Shown here: piece after piece, positions 35,841-46,420 of the stretch
Position numbering within the stretch: position 1 is the first letter of the stretch
How the letters are laid out: each line of letters opens with the position of its first letter
From: CAVTND01 sp963735955
GTDB taxonomy: Bacteria; Pseudomonadota; Gammaproteobacteria; Burkholderiales; Burkholderiaceae_F
Direction: 5' to 3'
DNA: 64,000 nt
NCBI GenBank assembly: GCA_963735955.1
Contig: CAVTND010000009.1
Location: forward strand, 186,001 to 250,000
Program-made: the position numbers and the translations under genes
The notes under the pieces: model-generated
The model's input: only the letters and a program-made list of their open reading frames with translations
What the model was told of the DNA's origin: nothing
Database searches by the model: none

Positions 35841-36716
35841 CTAGGCCGGCTGGGGAGCTGCACCGCCCGCAGCCGCCTGCAGACGCGCGGCAATTTCCTT
35901 GCGGTAACGGTTCAATTCCTGCACCGACGAGAACGTGCGATCGAACAGCAGGCTCAGGTTGTGCAGGATGCGGTCGACGACCTTGGTTTCCCATTCTTTG
36001 TCGAACTTGATCTGTTCGTCGAGCCAGTGTTCGAGCCAGCCCGGGTCGGGGAGGCGCGATTGTACGGTGTCATTCGGGAAAAGCGACTGATTGACATGCA
36101 GGTTGGTCGGGTGCAGTGCCTTGTCGGTGCGCCGGGCCGAGGCCATCAGCACGCCGACCTTGGCAAAGGCGGCGCGGGCCGTGTCGCCCAGTTCGCCCAG
36201 ATACTTCTTCATGTATCGCAGGTAGGCACCACCATGGCGTGCCTCGTCCTGGCTCAGCAGCCGGTAGATCGCCTTGATCACCGGTTCGGTGTGCCACTCG
36301 GCCGCGCGCCGATACCAGTGGTTCAGACGAACCTCGCCGCAGAAATGCAGCATCAGGGTCTCCAGCCGCGGAGCCGGATCGAACTCGAAGCGCACCGCGT
36401 GCAATTCCTTTTCGCTCGGCACCAGGTCCGGTCGGAACCGGCGCAGATACTCCATCAGCACCAGCGAATGCTTTTGTTCCTCGAAGAACCAGACGCTCAT
36501 GAAGGCCGAAAAATCCGAGTCGCCACGGTTGTCGCGCAGGAACATCTCGGTTGCCGGCAGCGCCGACCATTCCGTAATTGCGTTGAACTTGATCGTCTGC
36601 GCCTGCTCGTCGGTCAGGCGCTGTGTATCGAACTCGCCCCACGGCACATCCTGATCCATGTTCCAGCGGACCGCTTCGAGCGACTTGAACAGTTCCGGAT
36701 ACAGCAGTGAACTCAT
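35841..36716 (-). CDS. Ferritin-like di-iron protein (acyl-ACP desaturase-like fold)
   Basis: The product is about 291 aa from the ATG at 36716 (GAGGTG site). Iron ligands are suggested by E57 (PATEMF), EEQKH (79-83) and DEARH (157-161), the two E/D-E-x-x-H pairs spaced as in soluble di-iron carboxylate proteins. The substrate is unknown. The open frame extends upstream to 37022 without family sequence, so I did not use it. It is divergent from a TetR regulator. Confidence 0.75.
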   Translation of the reverse strand: MSSLLYPELFKSLEAVRWNMDQDVPWGEFDTQRLTDEQAQTIKFNAITEWSALPATEMFLRDNRGDSDFSAFMSVWFFEEQKHSLVLMEYLRRFRPDLVPSEKELHAVRFEFDPAPRLETLMLHFCGEVRLNHWYRRAAEWHTEPVIKAIYRLLSQDEARHGGAYLRYMKKYLGELGDTARAAFAKVGVLMASARRTDKALHPTNLHVNQSLFPNDTVQSRLPDPGWLEHWLDEQIKFDKEWETKVVDRILHNLSLLFDRTFSSVQELNRYRKEIAARLQAAAGGAAPQPA

Positions 36717-37064
36717 GGCAGCACCTCGAATTCCATGTGCCCAGCCTTCAGGCGGCGGCTTGGCGCTTCGGCAGGCAATGACGCTTACCAGCACCGGACA
36801 CTTCGCGCAGTGCTGGTTGGCCGCGTACTGGCTCGTCGAAGCGGTGGCGAGCCCTGCCAGCCCAGGCGAACTGTAACTGAGCGGCGCCCCGGATAGTTTG
36901 CCCGGCTTTTTGCTGGAGATCTGTCCGCTACTGACCTCCAAAGCCCGAAATTTCCTTGCGTTCGGCGCGCTGACCCGGTTGAAGTCGAAAAGTGGCGAAA
37001 GACCTTTACCGTTCAGGGTCATATCTAGACTAGCTGGTCATAAGACCGGACATCGGACCCGTTG
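36717..37064. other. 348-bp divergent intergenic region
   Basis: This region lies between the ferritin-like gene and the tetR-like gene and should hold both promoters. The minus-strand frame is open across most of it, but its translation has no family features. The only clear structure is the pair of GGTCATA repeats near 37017 and 37036. Confidence 0.4.
37036..37047. promoter_or_regulatory. Candidate TetR operator
   Basis: GGTCATAAGACC is a 4-4-4 inverted repeat 18 bp before the tetR-like start. A second GGTCATA in direct orientation begins at 37017, 19 bp away. Self-regulation of TetR repressors from such sites is common, but this site is short. Confidence 0.3.
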
Positions 37065-37673
37065 ATGCAGACGCTCTCCCTGAAGGAACAACAATTACGT
37101 CTGCGCGAGGACGTCATTCTGCAGGCCGTTCGGTCCTTGCTGTCCGAAAAAGGATTCGACCGGATGACGGTCGACGAAGTCGCGGCGGTGGTCGGCGTCG
37201 CCAAGGCGAGTTTGTACAAACACTTTCGGTCCAAGGAATTGCTGGCAGCCACGGCGATCTCGCAATTGCTGGATCGCGCGCTTGCCATTGTTGAAGCGCA
37301 GCCTGAGTCCGTGGCGCCGATCGACAAGCTGAAAGCCCTGGTGCGCTGGTCACTGCGCCAGCGGCTGGCCGGTCAGGTACCCATGCTGCCGCCACCGCGC
37401 TCACCGCTGCGCGAGGCACTGGTGAAGCATCGACCGTTCATCGATCGACTGACGAGACTGAGTGGCCGTCTGGATGAATGGATCGGGGCCGCTCAATCCG
37501 CCGGTCATATCGCGCCCGTGCTGCCTGGCAATCTCGTCATGCTGACCCTGTACGCGCGCATCGGTGACCCATTGGCGGACTTCCTGAGAGCCGGCGGACA
37601 CTACAGCGACGAGCAAATCATCGAGCATGTCACCACCATCTGCTTCAGCGGCTTGGCGTCCCCGCCCCAGTGA
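37065..37673 (+). CDS. TetR-family transcriptional regulator
   Basis: The product is 202 aa. The N-terminal HTH reads MTVDEVAAVVGVAKASLYKHFRSKELL, the family consensus. The C-terminal ~140 residues form the ligand and dimer domain without a recognisable subgroup. The ATG at 37065 was chosen over a TTG just before it. Divergent placement suggests that it controls the ferritin-like gene. Confidence 0.88.
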   Translation: MQTLSLKEQQLRLREDVILQAVRSLLSEKGFDRMTVDEVAAVVGVAKASLYKHFRSKELLAATAISQLLDRALAIVEAQPESVAPIDKLKALVRWSLRQRLAGQVPMLPPPRSPLREALVKHRPFIDRLTRLSGRLDEWIGAAQSAGHIAPVLPGNLVMLTLYARIGDPLADFLRAGGHYSDEQIIEHVTTICFSGLASPPQ

Positions 37674-37759
37674 AGCGCGTTCTCACGCGCACGCCTGGCA
37701 AGTCGAAAGAAGTCAGGAAAGCAAGTCGGCGCGCGCGGTCAACAGGTCCGCGGATCGGA

Positions 37760-38563
37760 TCAACGACCAACCCGATTGTCGTGCTCGATCAAGGCGTAGG
37801 CGGAATGGTTGTGGATCGACTCGAAGTTCTCGGCCTCGACCCGATAAGCGAGTACCCGCCGGTCCTTGCCAAGTACCAGCGCAATGTCACGCACGAGGTC
37901 TTCGACGAACTTGGGATTGTCGTAGGCCCGCTCGGTCACGTACTTCTCGTCCGGGCGCTTCAGCAGCCCCCAGAGTTCGGACGAAGCCGCGTCTTCGGCG
38001 ATCCGGATCTGTTCATCGACGGCCATCTCGGCGGCCAGTTCCACGGTCAGGGTCAGGTGTGAGCGCTGGTTGTGGGCACCATAGTCGGCGACGTTCTTGC
38101 TGCACGGACACAGGCTGGTGACGGGCACCACCACTTTCTGGCGGTACCGCGTGGCCGCGCCGGTCCGCTCGATGCTCACGGTCAGCTGATAGTCCATCAG
38201 GCTTTCGACGCCCGACACCGGCGCTGACTTGCGCACGAAGTAGGGCAGCCTGATCTCGATCGCTCCTTCGACTGCTTCAAGCCGTTTCAGCATGGCCTCG
38301 AGCAGAGCCAGTAGCGAGTCGCGAGCCAGGGGAGCCTGGTGCGCCTGCAGCAGGTCGATGAAGCGCGACATGTGCGTGCCCTTCTTCTCGGCGGGCAGGG
38401 CGACATACATGTCGACGCTGGCGACCGAGGGCTGGGCACCGTGCGGCGTGGCGACTGTCACCGGCTGGGTCAGCGCCTTTACTCCGACGCGCTGGATAGC
38501 CAGGTTGCGCCGGTCGGCGCCGGACTGCACGTCCGGCAGATAGATGTTGTCGGGAGCATTCAT
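37760..38563 (-). CDS. folE2: GTP cyclohydrolase IB (FolE2)
   Basis: The product is about 267 aa from the ATG at 38563 (MNAPDNIYLPDVQ). It converts GTP to dihydroneopterin triphosphate in folate synthesis. FolE2 marks are KGTHMSRF (~61-68), the metal-site cysteine region TSLCPCSK and the C-terminal ENFESIHNHSAYA. FolE2 works with metals other than zinc and is often used under zinc limitation. It lies 41 bp downstream of no other gene on this strand except the peroxidase, which ends further downstream. Confidence 0.92.
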   Translation of the reverse strand: MNAPDNIYLPDVQSGADRRNLAIQRVGVKALTQPVTVATPHGAQPSVASVDMYVALPAEKKGTHMSRFIDLLQAHQAPLARDSLLALLEAMLKRLEAVEGAIEIRLPYFVRKSAPVSGVESLMDYQLTVSIERTGAATRYRQKVVVPVTSLCPCSKNVADYGAHNQRSHLTLTVELAAEMAVDEQIRIAEDAASSELWGLLKRPDEKYVTERAYDNPKFVEDLVRDIALVLGKDRRVLAYRVEAENFESIHNHSAYALIEHDNRVGR

Positions 38564-38642
38564 GATGTTCAGGCGATATTGTCGCCGATCCCGGGTGGGC
38601 AATCCTCGCTCCGGGATTCCGGCTCGCCGGGCCCGGCCGGCC

Positions 38643-39215
38643 TCAGTTCAATCCGGGCTTGGATCCGAGCAACTCCTCGATCTGGCGCGTCACGCGCGGA
38701 TCAAGCGGTTCGACGTCGCTCGGAAACGACGCCACCCATCGGCCATTGCGGTCGATCAGGTATTTGTGGAAGTTCCAGCGCGGAGCCTGTCCGCTCACCT
38801 GGGTCAGGGCGACGAACAGTGGATTGGCGGCTGTACCCTTGACGGCGGATTTGGCGAACATCGGAAATTTGACGCCGTACGTGTTGAAGCAGAATTCGGC
38901 GATTTCCTTGTTCGATGCCTTTTCCTGGTTTCCGAAGTCGCCCGACGGAAAGCCGAGGATGACGAGGCCGCGCGCCGAATAGCGGGCGTACAGCGTTTCC
39001 AGCCCCTCATACTGGGGCGTGAAGCCGCAGTAACTGGCGGTGTTCACCACCAGGACCACCTTGTCGCGATACTGGCAGAGCGTCTGTGGAGATTCGTCCT
39101 GCAGGCGCGGAAAGGTGTGATTCAGCAGCACCGGGCAGGTTTGAGCGACGGCGGGTAGCGCGAGGCTCGCAATGAGGGCGGCGAAGGCAGTGCGTATCAG
39201 AATTGACGTCATCAT
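38643..39215 (-). CDS. Exported glutathione peroxidase-family protein (Cys type)
   Basis: The product is about 190 aa from the ATG at 39215. A signal peptide (LIRTAFAALIASLALPAVAQ) points to the periplasm. The peroxidatic residue is C63 in VVNTASYCGFTPQYEGL; the family's Gln and Trp appear in FPSGDFGNQE and APRWNFHKYLID. It would reduce peroxides with thiols or thioredoxin-like partners. Most bacterial members are cytoplasmic, so export is notable. The frame further upstream lacks family sequence. Confidence 0.87.
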   Translation of the reverse strand: MMTSILIRTAFAALIASLALPAVAQTCPVLLNHTFPRLQDESPQTLCQYRDKVVLVVNTASYCGFTPQYEGLETLYARYSARGLVILGFPSGDFGNQEKASNKEIAEFCFNTYGVKFPMFAKSAVKGTAANPLFVALTQVSGQAPRWNFHKYLIDRNGRWVASFPSDVEPLDPRVTRQIEELLGSKPGLN

Positions 39216-39377
39216 TGGATGGCCGTTGTAGGGTGGTTTACGTGGATTCGCAGTGAGAGTGCCAAAGTCTGAATTAGTTTGCCGGCGCGGCCGCGAGCTT
39301 AGTCCCGGCCCGCGTGCAATACCCGGATCGTGGGCAGGGCTGTATGACAATTCGTCATTGTCTCAAGGAGGCAGTGC

Positions 39378-40160
39378 ATGAAACTTGACCAGCGTGTGGT
39401 CGTTATCACCGGGGCCGCGCAGGGCATCGGTGCGTCCTGTGCCCGTCAGTTTGCTGAGCAGGGTGCTCGGGTTGTGATGGGTGACCTCAATGAAGTTGGA
39501 GCCAGCGCGCTTGTCAAGGACATCGCCGCCGCCGGTGGCTACGCGAGCTTCAAGCGAACCGACGTCGCGAACTCGGCCGATTGCATCGCGCTGATCGATC
39601 ACGCCGTCGCGCAGTTCGGCCGCATCGACGTGATGGTCAACAACGCCGGCATTGTCCACGCGGCCGAATTTCTCGACCTGAGCGAAGAAGATTTCGATCG
39701 CGTTCTACGCGTCAATCTCAAGGGCCCCTTCCTCTGCGCCCAGGCGGCGGCGCGCCAGATGCTGAAGCAGCCGGCGCGCGTAGATGGACAGCGCGGGGTC
39801 ATCATCAACATGTCGAGTGTCAATGGCGTGCTGGCAATCGCCAATCAGGTCCCGTACACGGTCAGCAAGGGCGGACTGAATCAGCTGACCAAGGTGATGG
39901 CGCTGGCGCTCGCGCCCCAGGGTGTACGGGTCATGGGCATCGGTCCAGGGTCGATCGCGACCGAAATGCTCAAGACTGCCGTTCTGACCAACGAGGCGGC
40001 GCGCAACCGCATCCTGTCCCGCACTCCGCTCGGGCGTCTGGGTGAGCCAGACGAGATCGCCAGGATCGCGGTGTTCCTGGCCAGCGACGACGCCAGCTAC
40101 CTGACCGGCACCACCGTCTACCCGGACGGCGGTCGACTGGCGCTCAACTACACAATGTAG
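39378..40160 (+). CDS. SDR-family oxidoreductase (FabG-like)
   Basis: The product is 260 aa, with an AAGGAGG ribosome site. NAD(P) motif TGAAQGIG (11-18), NNAG in MVNNAGIVH, catalytic Ser in INMSSVNG, and Tyr-Lys in YTVSK. The C-terminus has the Classical-SDR YLTGTTVYPDGG. The substrate is unknown; it stands alone between a peroxidase and PhaM. Confidence 0.88.
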   Translation: MKLDQRVVVITGAAQGIGASCARQFAEQGARVVMGDLNEVGASALVKDIAAAGGYASFKRTDVANSADCIALIDHAVAQFGRIDVMVNNAGIVHAAEFLDLSEEDFDRVLRVNLKGPFLCAQAAARQMLKQPARVDGQRGVIINMSSVNGVLAIANQVPYTVSKGGLNQLTKVMALALAPQGVRVMGIGPGSIATEMLKTAVLTNEAARNRILSRTPLGRLGEPDEIARIAVFLASDDASYLTGTTVYPDGGRLALNYTM

Positions 40161-40205
40161 CTGCCGGGTCGCACAAGCCGCTGATCGTGCAGTTCGCGGT
40201 CCTGT

Positions 40206-40895
40206 CTAGCGCCGGACCTTCCGCTTGCGCTTCGTCTTCTTCGGTGCGGGCTTTTCTTCGGCCGCGGCAGCCGGCGCGGGCGCCGGTCCGGTGGCCACCT
40301 GTGCAATCTTGGAAAACTGGCCCTGCAGCGTGTCCCACCAGGCCGACGGATTGATCGGGCTGTCGGAGCCGCCGCTTGTCTTCGCGGTCGACGTCGGCCT
40401 GCGCCGACGCCGAACCGGCGCACGGCGGGCCGGTGGCTCGGACTCCGCGGGCGTAGCTGTCTGCATCGCTGCCGCGTACATGTCTGGCGCCGGCATGTAG
40501 GACGCCGGTGCGGCCGGCACCGCTGCTTCGGCCGGCGCGCGCGCTCCCCGGCCGATGTTCGGCGGAAACATGCCGCCGCTCAGGCTGCGCAGGGTCGTGA
40601 TCGTCGCGCGCTGCACTTCAAGGCTCTGGATATTGGCGCGCAACATGCTGGTATTCAGCTCCAGCCAATGCTCGACCGCGCGCAGATCGGCGATGCGCTT
40701 GTCGATCTCCTCGACACTGAGCGTGGGCGCCACCATGCTCGGCAATTGCTGTGGCAGTCGCGCCGCCATGGAGGCCAGATCACCCGGCGAAGGGATGCCC
40801 GGCAGGCCAGTCATGCTCCAGACCTTCTTCATCATCTCGAGACCGTCGCCGATATTGCCAACGAGGGGCAGGCCGCCGATTCGGGTGCTTTTCAT
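40206..40895 (-). CDS. phaM: PhaM-type polyhydroxyalkanoate granule-associated protein
   Basis: The product is 229 aa. The N-terminal half has the PhaM pattern MMKKVWSMTGLP, APTLSVEEIDKRIADLRAVE and HWLELNTSMLRANIQSLEVQ. The C-terminal half is Ala/Pro-rich and ends in a Lys/Arg-rich tail (KKTKRKRKVRR) like those that bind DNA. In Ralstonia, PhaM links PHA granules to the nucleoid and activates the synthase. No pha synthase gene is in this window. Confidence 0.8.
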   Translation of the reverse strand: MKSTRIGGLPLVGNIGDGLEMMKKVWSMTGLPGIPSPGDLASMAARLPQQLPSMVAPTLSVEEIDKRIADLRAVEHWLELNTSMLRANIQSLEVQRATITTLRSLSGGMFPPNIGRGARAPAEAAVPAAPASYMPAPDMYAAAMQTATPAESEPPARRAPVRRRRRPTSTAKTSGGSDSPINPSAWWDTLQGQFSKIAQVATGPAPAPAAAAEEKPAPKKTKRKRKVRR

Positions 40896-40928
40896 CCGTC
40901 ATCCTCCTGGGAACTGGTCCGCAGTCTG

Positions 40929-41087
40929 CTATCGGCGCGTATCGAGCGCAAGAGGCGCGACAACTTCATCGATCGCCCCGAAGGTCGATGCGCCGCCGAC
41001 ATCGAACATTTCGATCCTGACTGGCAGACGCTGAACGGCGGGGGCCGTGCTCCGCTCTCGATCACCTTTCAGCGAGGCAAGCTTCAT
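40929..41087 (-). CDS. Possible small protein upstream of phaM
   Basis: The frame encodes 52 aa, beginning MKLASLKGDRERSTAP, with AAGG six bases before its ATG. The first seven residues resemble the start of fumarylacetoacetate hydrolase-family proteins, but nothing after that does. It could be a chance frame, a small protein or a remnant. The rest of 40896-41201 holds no supported gene. Confidence 0.2.
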   Translation of the reverse strand: MKLASLKGDRERSTAPAVQRLPVRIEMFDVGGASTFGAIDEVVAPLALDTRR

Positions 41088-41201
41088 GGCAGCCTTGCGG
41101 CTCTCGGCAGCCGATCAATGGCGGAAGGAAGGCGGTATCTTAGGGACCGGAACTCCGGATAGGCTCGGTGTACCAACCGCGGTGGGCAGGAACCAGCAGC
41201 G

Positions 41202-42289
41202 ATGGATCGACGAGTCACAGGCGAGCGCGCGCAGGCCGGAACAATCTGGCGGAGCGGCTTCGTACTGCTCCTGGTGCTGGCCTTGCATGCCGCCTTCATC
41301 AATGGAATCAGGAACAGTCTTGCACTGGCGGGCCCGGCTGAGTTCACGCAGACGACCATGATGGCGGCGCTGCTGCGTCCACCACCCCGCCGATCGTACC
41401 GCCGCGCCCTGCACCGCCGACCGCGCGCACTCCGACGATCGCCTCCAAGCCTCTTCCCGCCCCAATCCCACCTGCGCCAATTGCACCGGAACCGGCGCCG
41501 GAGTCTGCGCCGGTCGAATCGCCCGAAGTCGCGATTCCTGAGGTCGCGACTCCCGAGGTCGCCACCGAAGCCCCGTCGCCGCAGGCCAATGCAAACAAGC
41601 TGCCAACTCAGGGACGAATTGCCTATCGCACCGTCTACTCGCGCATGGCTGGCATGGAGGCAATGACTTTTGTCGACTGGGCCATCGATCGCGAGAAATC
41701 GCGCTATGAATTGTGGCTGCGAACCGTTGATCCGGTCGGCCTGCTCGACCTGCGATCGAATGGGGAACTGAGACCATTCGGTATCGCGCCGTTCAAGTAC
41801 GTCGAGCGGATCGACATCGTCAATCGCCAGCTGTCGGTCGAATTCGACTGGGTTGCGAGCCTTGCACATTTCGCCGGACGCGGAGCGGGTGAGCCGGCGC
41901 AGTTTGCCGAGGGGACGCAGGATCCGCTGTCGCTGCAGTTTCACCTGCCGCTGCTGGCGCAAACCTACCCCTGGCGATTCACGCCGGGCGCCGAAATCCA
42001 GTTTTCGGTCGCGCGCCGCCGCATCGAAACCTACACGTTCACCGTGGTTGGATATGAAACCATCCAGGTGCGCGACCGGGACATCAATACCCTGAAGATC
42101 GAACGCCGCAAGGGACCGGGCGCGAACCGCCAGGTCGAACTGTGGATGGCCCCGGAATTTGACTGGCTGCCCGCGCGGCTGCGCTTCGTCGACGCCAACG
42201 ACGAAGTGTGGGAAAGCGTGCTCGCGCACCTGCCCGGAAGCGAGCAGCCACCGCCCGAGCCGGTTCGTCAGCAGCGCGCCGATCCCTAG
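41202..42289 (+). CDS. DUF3108 exported/membrane-anchored protein, interrupted by a frameshift
   Basis: The N-terminus has one membrane segment (GFVLLLVLALHAAFINGI). A Pro/Glu-rich linker follows (PPIVPPRPAPPTARTPTIAS, then repeats of PEVA), recalling TonB-type spacers. The DUF3108 domain then runs from GRIAYRTVYSRMAGMEAM to PEFDWLPARLRFVDANDEVW. The frame breaks between 41378 and 41381, where one base seems to be missing after LLRP. The full product is ~362 aa. It probably sits in the periplasm; the function is unknown. The stop codon TAG is part of the inverted repeat of the element at 42286. Confidence 0.78.
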
Positions 42290-42453
42290 TGGCCTGTAAC
42301 AGTCGATTCGGGACTGAAAGGCAGGCCCGGGCGAGGCGAGTGCGCGAAGCGAGCCGCGTCGAATAGCTCTCGCATATTCGCAAGGCGAGCGACAAAGCAA
42401 TCGGCCGCCCCGGCCTGCAAGGCAGTTCTGAATTGGCTGTTACAGGCCACTAG
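42286..42453. mobile_element. MITE-like element ending in CTAG, overlapping a stop codon
   Basis: The 168-bp unit has terminal inverted repeats CTAGTGGCCTGTAACAG at the left and CTGTTACAGGCCACTAG at the right, extending to ~24 bp with two mismatches. There is no coding capacity. CTAG at both ends may be the target site: IS630-family elements are known to insert at TA within CTAG, so this could be a non-autonomous IS630 derivative (inference). A single end of the same element occurs at 53892. I see no gene in 42290-42481. Confidence 0.72.
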
Positions 42454-42481
42454 TACCGGGGCAAGGACGCCAGGGACAAGC

Positions 42482-45400
42482 CTAGGCGGCGCGGACCGGC
42501 ATCTGAATCACCTGCGCGCTCTGCTGTCCGCGCAGGCGTGCAAGCAGGGCGCTCCACTTCAGGCGCGCAGCGGCCAGGTTTTTCTCCTTGATGTGCCCGT
42601 AGCCACGGATCTCATCGGGAATTTTCGCCAGTTCGATTGCCACCGCGTGGTTGTCGGCCGCGAGCCGCGTCAGCAGTTCGTCGACCAGCGCTTCGTAGTC
42701 GGTGATCAGTTGACGTTCAGTGCGGCGCTCCGCGCTGCGGCCGAAAATGTCGAACACGCCGGCGCGCAGGAACTTCAGGCGCGCGAGCACGCCAAACACC
42801 GGCATGATCCAGGGACCAAAGTGCATCTTCTTCACGCGCCCGGTCGCCGGATCCGGTTTGGCGAGCAACGGTGGCGCCAGATGGAACGCCAGCTTGTAGG
42901 GTTTGCCATCGAGGCCCTCGAACTGGGCCGCGATGCGAGCGCGGAATGCCGGATCTGAGTGCAGACGCGCGACTTCGTACTCGTCCTTGATCGCCAGCAG
43001 CTTGAAGTAATAGCGGGCGACCGCCTCGGTGAGCAGGCTCGACTGCAGCCGGTCCGATTCGACCTTGCGTACGCGCTCGACCAGCTCGGCATAGCGCCGG
43101 GCATAGGCCGCATTCTGGTAACCGGTCAAAAACTCGACCCGGCGCGCGACGATGTCTTCAAGCGTCGAGGCGATGCGTTTCAGCTCGACCACCTTGCTTG
43201 ACGACTCCGGGAAGGCGGCACGCTTGACCGCGTCCAGGTCGTGCGCTGCGTAACGGCCCCACTCGAAAGCCCGCTTGTTGGCCTCGACCGCGATCGCATT
43301 GAGCTCGATCGCGCGCGACAGTGTTTCGTGCGCGAGCGGCAGCCAGCCCTTCTGCCAGGCGAATCCAAGCACGAACGGGTTGGTGTAGATCGCGTCGCCC
43401 ATCAGCGCCGTTACCAGGCCGTTGGCGTCGACAAACGCGCAGTCGGCGTCGTTGCCGATCGCCTCGCGCAGTTCGCGGGTGATGTTCGATCCGCCGAACT
43501 GCCAGTTCGGATTGCTCACGAAGTCGGCGGTCGGCGTCTCTGAGGTATTCGCCACCAGGCGGGTGCGCCCGGGCCGGATCTTGGACAAGGCCTCGTTGCT
43601 AGAGGTCACGATCAAATCGCAGCCGATGATCAGATCGGCTTCGCCCATCGCAATGCGCGTCGCAAACAGATCCTCGGGCCGGGGCGCAATCTGGACATGC
43701 GAGAACACGGCACCGCCCTTCTGCGCCAGGCCCGCCATGTCCAGCACCGAAAGTCCTCGGCCCTCAATGTGTGCGGCCATGCCAAGCAGTTGACCGATCG
43801 TCACCACGCCGGTGCCACCCACGCCCGTGATGACCACGCCGAAGGCGCCGTGGGCCGGCAGCGCCGGAATCGCCGGCTCGGGCAGTGCAGGCACGGCCTG
43901 TGTCGCGGCGGCCTTGCCCTTGCGCAATTTGCCGCCCTCGACCGTGACAAAACTCGGACAGAAACCGTTCAGGCACGAGTAATCCTTGTTGCAGCTTGAC
44001 TGGTTGATCTGCCGCTTGCGGCCGAATTCGGTTTCAAGCGGTTCGACCGACAGGCAGTTCGACTTCACGCTGCAATCGCCGCAGCCCTCACAAACCAGTT
44101 CGTTAATGACAACGCGCTTGGCAGGGTCCGGAAACGCCGTGTGCTGCGCGGTGTTTTTCTTGCGGCGGCGCCGCTTTTCAGACGCGCAGGTCTGGTCGTA
44201 GACCAGCACCGACACGTCGGGGTACTCGCGCAGTTCGCGTTGGATGCGGTCGAGCTCGTCGCGGTGATGCACGGTCACGCCCGGCGCCAGCTTCCAGGCA
44301 TCTCCGGTGGCGCCGTGCGCGTTGACTGCGGAATGATCAAGCTCGGTCACGCGGTCGTACTTCTTCGGCTCGTCGGTGACGATCACGATCTTGCGCACGC
44401 CTTCGGCGTACATCTGCTGCGTGATCTTCGGCGCAGTGATCTGGCCGTCGGTAGGCTGGCCGCCGGTCATCGCGACCGCATCGTTGAACAGGATCTTGTA
44501 GGTGATTGGCACGTTGGCCGCCACGGCGGCCCGTACCGCCAGCGAGCCGGAGTGGAAGTAGGTGCCGTCACCGAGATTGGCGAAGATGTGCTTCTCATGG
44601 GTAAATGGCGCCTGCCCGATCCAGGGCACGCCTTCGCCACCCATCTGGGTGTAGGTCTGGGTATTGCGGTCCATCCAGACCACCATGTAATGGCAGCCGA
44701 TACCCGCCACTGCGCGCGATCCCTCGGGCACGACGGTCGAGGTGTTGTGCGGGCAGCCCGAGCAGTACCACGGCGTGCGCTCAGTCACCACGCGCGGCTT
44801 GGCGAGTGCGCGTTCCTTGGCTTCGATGATCGCCAGCCTCGCCTGCATCCGGGCCCGCACCTCGGCCGGCAATTGCATCTTGCCGATGCGCGCGACGATC
44901 GCCTTGGAGACGATCGCCGGTGAAAACTCGTAGTGCGCGGGCAGGATCCAGTTGCCCTGCGGTACGGCCCACTCGCCGCCGTCTTTCTCGTCGAACTTGC
45001 CGATCACGCGCGGGACTCGTTTCCCGGTTCCGATCCAGGAGAACAGTTCCTCCTTCAACTGGTACTCGATGAACTGGCGTTTTTCCTCGACCACGAGGAT
45101 CTCCTCCAGGCCTTCGGCAAAGGAACGGATCGCCGTGGCTTCCAGCGGCCACACCATGCCGCATTTGAAGACCCGGATGCCGACGTCCTTGCAGGTCTGT
45201 TCGTCGAATCCGAGGTCGGCCAGCGCCTGACGCAGGTCCAGATAGGCCTTGCCGCTGGCGACGATGCCGAAGCGGGCGTGCGGCGAATCGATGACCGTGT
45301 GATTCAGCTTGTTGGCGCGGCAATAGGCAAGCGCGGCGTACAGCTTGTAGTCGAGCAGGCGCGCCTCGAGCTCGAGCGGCGTATCGGGCCAGCGGATGTT

Positions 45401-46134
45401 GAGGCCGCCAGCGCGGCATTGCGAAGTCGGTCGGAATTCGCAGGTCGACGCGCTGCGGATCGACCATCACCGAGGCTGAGGCTTCCACCACCTCGGTCAC
45501 GGTCTTCATGCGCGACCCAGACGCCGGCATAGCGGCTCATCGCAAAACCGTGCAGTCCGAGGTCGAGATACTCCTGCACCGTCGCCGGGTACAGCACCGG
45601 GATCATGCAGGCCTTGAAGATGTGATCGGACTGGTGCGGCAGGGTTGACGACTTCGCGCCGTGGTCGTCCCCCGCCAGGGCGAGTACACCACCGTGCCGG
45701 CTGGTGCCGGCCGCGTTGGCATGCTTGAAGACGTCGCAGCAGCGATCGACGCCCGGCCCCTTGCCGTACCACATTGCAAACACGCCGTCGTATTTCGCGC
45801 CCTCGTACATGTTGACCTGCTGCGTGCCCCAGACACTGGTGGCGGCGAGGTCTTCGTTCAGTCCGGGCTGGAAGCGCACGTTATGGCGTTCAAGGTGCTT
45901 GGCTGCCTTCCACGCGGTCTGGTCAATGCCCCCGAGTGGCGAGCCGCGATAGCCGCTGATGAAACCCGCGGTATTCAGGCCGTCGAGCTGATCGCGGCTG
46001 CGCTGCAGCATCGTCAGCCGGATCAGCGCCTGCGTGCCGCTCATGTAGGCACGGCCGCGGTCCAGCGTCCACTTGTCGTCGAGGGTGGCGTCCGTCAGCG
46101 CGCGGCGGACGGCATCGGAAAGAGGGGCGTTCAT
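42482..46134 (-). CDS. Indolepyruvate ferredoxin oxidoreductase (fused alpha/beta), with two frameshifts
   Basis: Joined, the product is ~1,217 aa, the length of the fused betaproteobacterial form that oxidatively decarboxylates aryl pyruvates with TPP and ferredoxin. The ATG at 46134 follows AGGAG. The first frame (FISGYRGSPLGGIDQ to SRYAGVWVA) breaks near 45511; a second frame gives MKTVTEVVEASASVMVDP to RIPTDFAMP and breaks near 45424; the third continues GGLNIRWPDTPLELEARLL to the end. Later features are the TPP region, the iron-sulfur cysteines VCEGCGDCSVKSNC and the IorB-like GVGGTGVVTIGQLL. Both breaks need only one base each. Confidence 0.87.
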
Positions 46135-46420
46135 CGATACTCCTGCCAAAAATCGTGTTCTTGGGAGCGCGGCGATCGGGAGGGGTTCCCCCTAGCCGTG
46201 CGGCCGGAACGCATCTTGTGAATGCGGTCGGTCGTAGCTCCTCAGCCGCGAATGATTCAGCGCTGCGAGCGGTCGCAAGCGTAACACTCCGTCAAGCCGA
46301 CTGCCCCTGATTTCGTGAGTCAAACCGATGCACGGTGCCGACCCGCTGCGCCGACCCGAGGCGCGCCAGACACGAACGCGCGCGTATGCTGCACGGCGTC
46401 CAGTGTGCCCGGATCTGCAG

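Noticed and set aside
36717..37022. N-terminal extension of the ferritin-like gene
   Set aside because: The frame is open, but its translation has no family similarity and a good ribosome site precedes the ATG at 36716.
44781..46134. Separate alpha and beta genes for indolepyruvate oxidoreductase
   Set aside because: The three frames join without missing residues and the full length fits the fused form, so frame breaks explain the pieces better.
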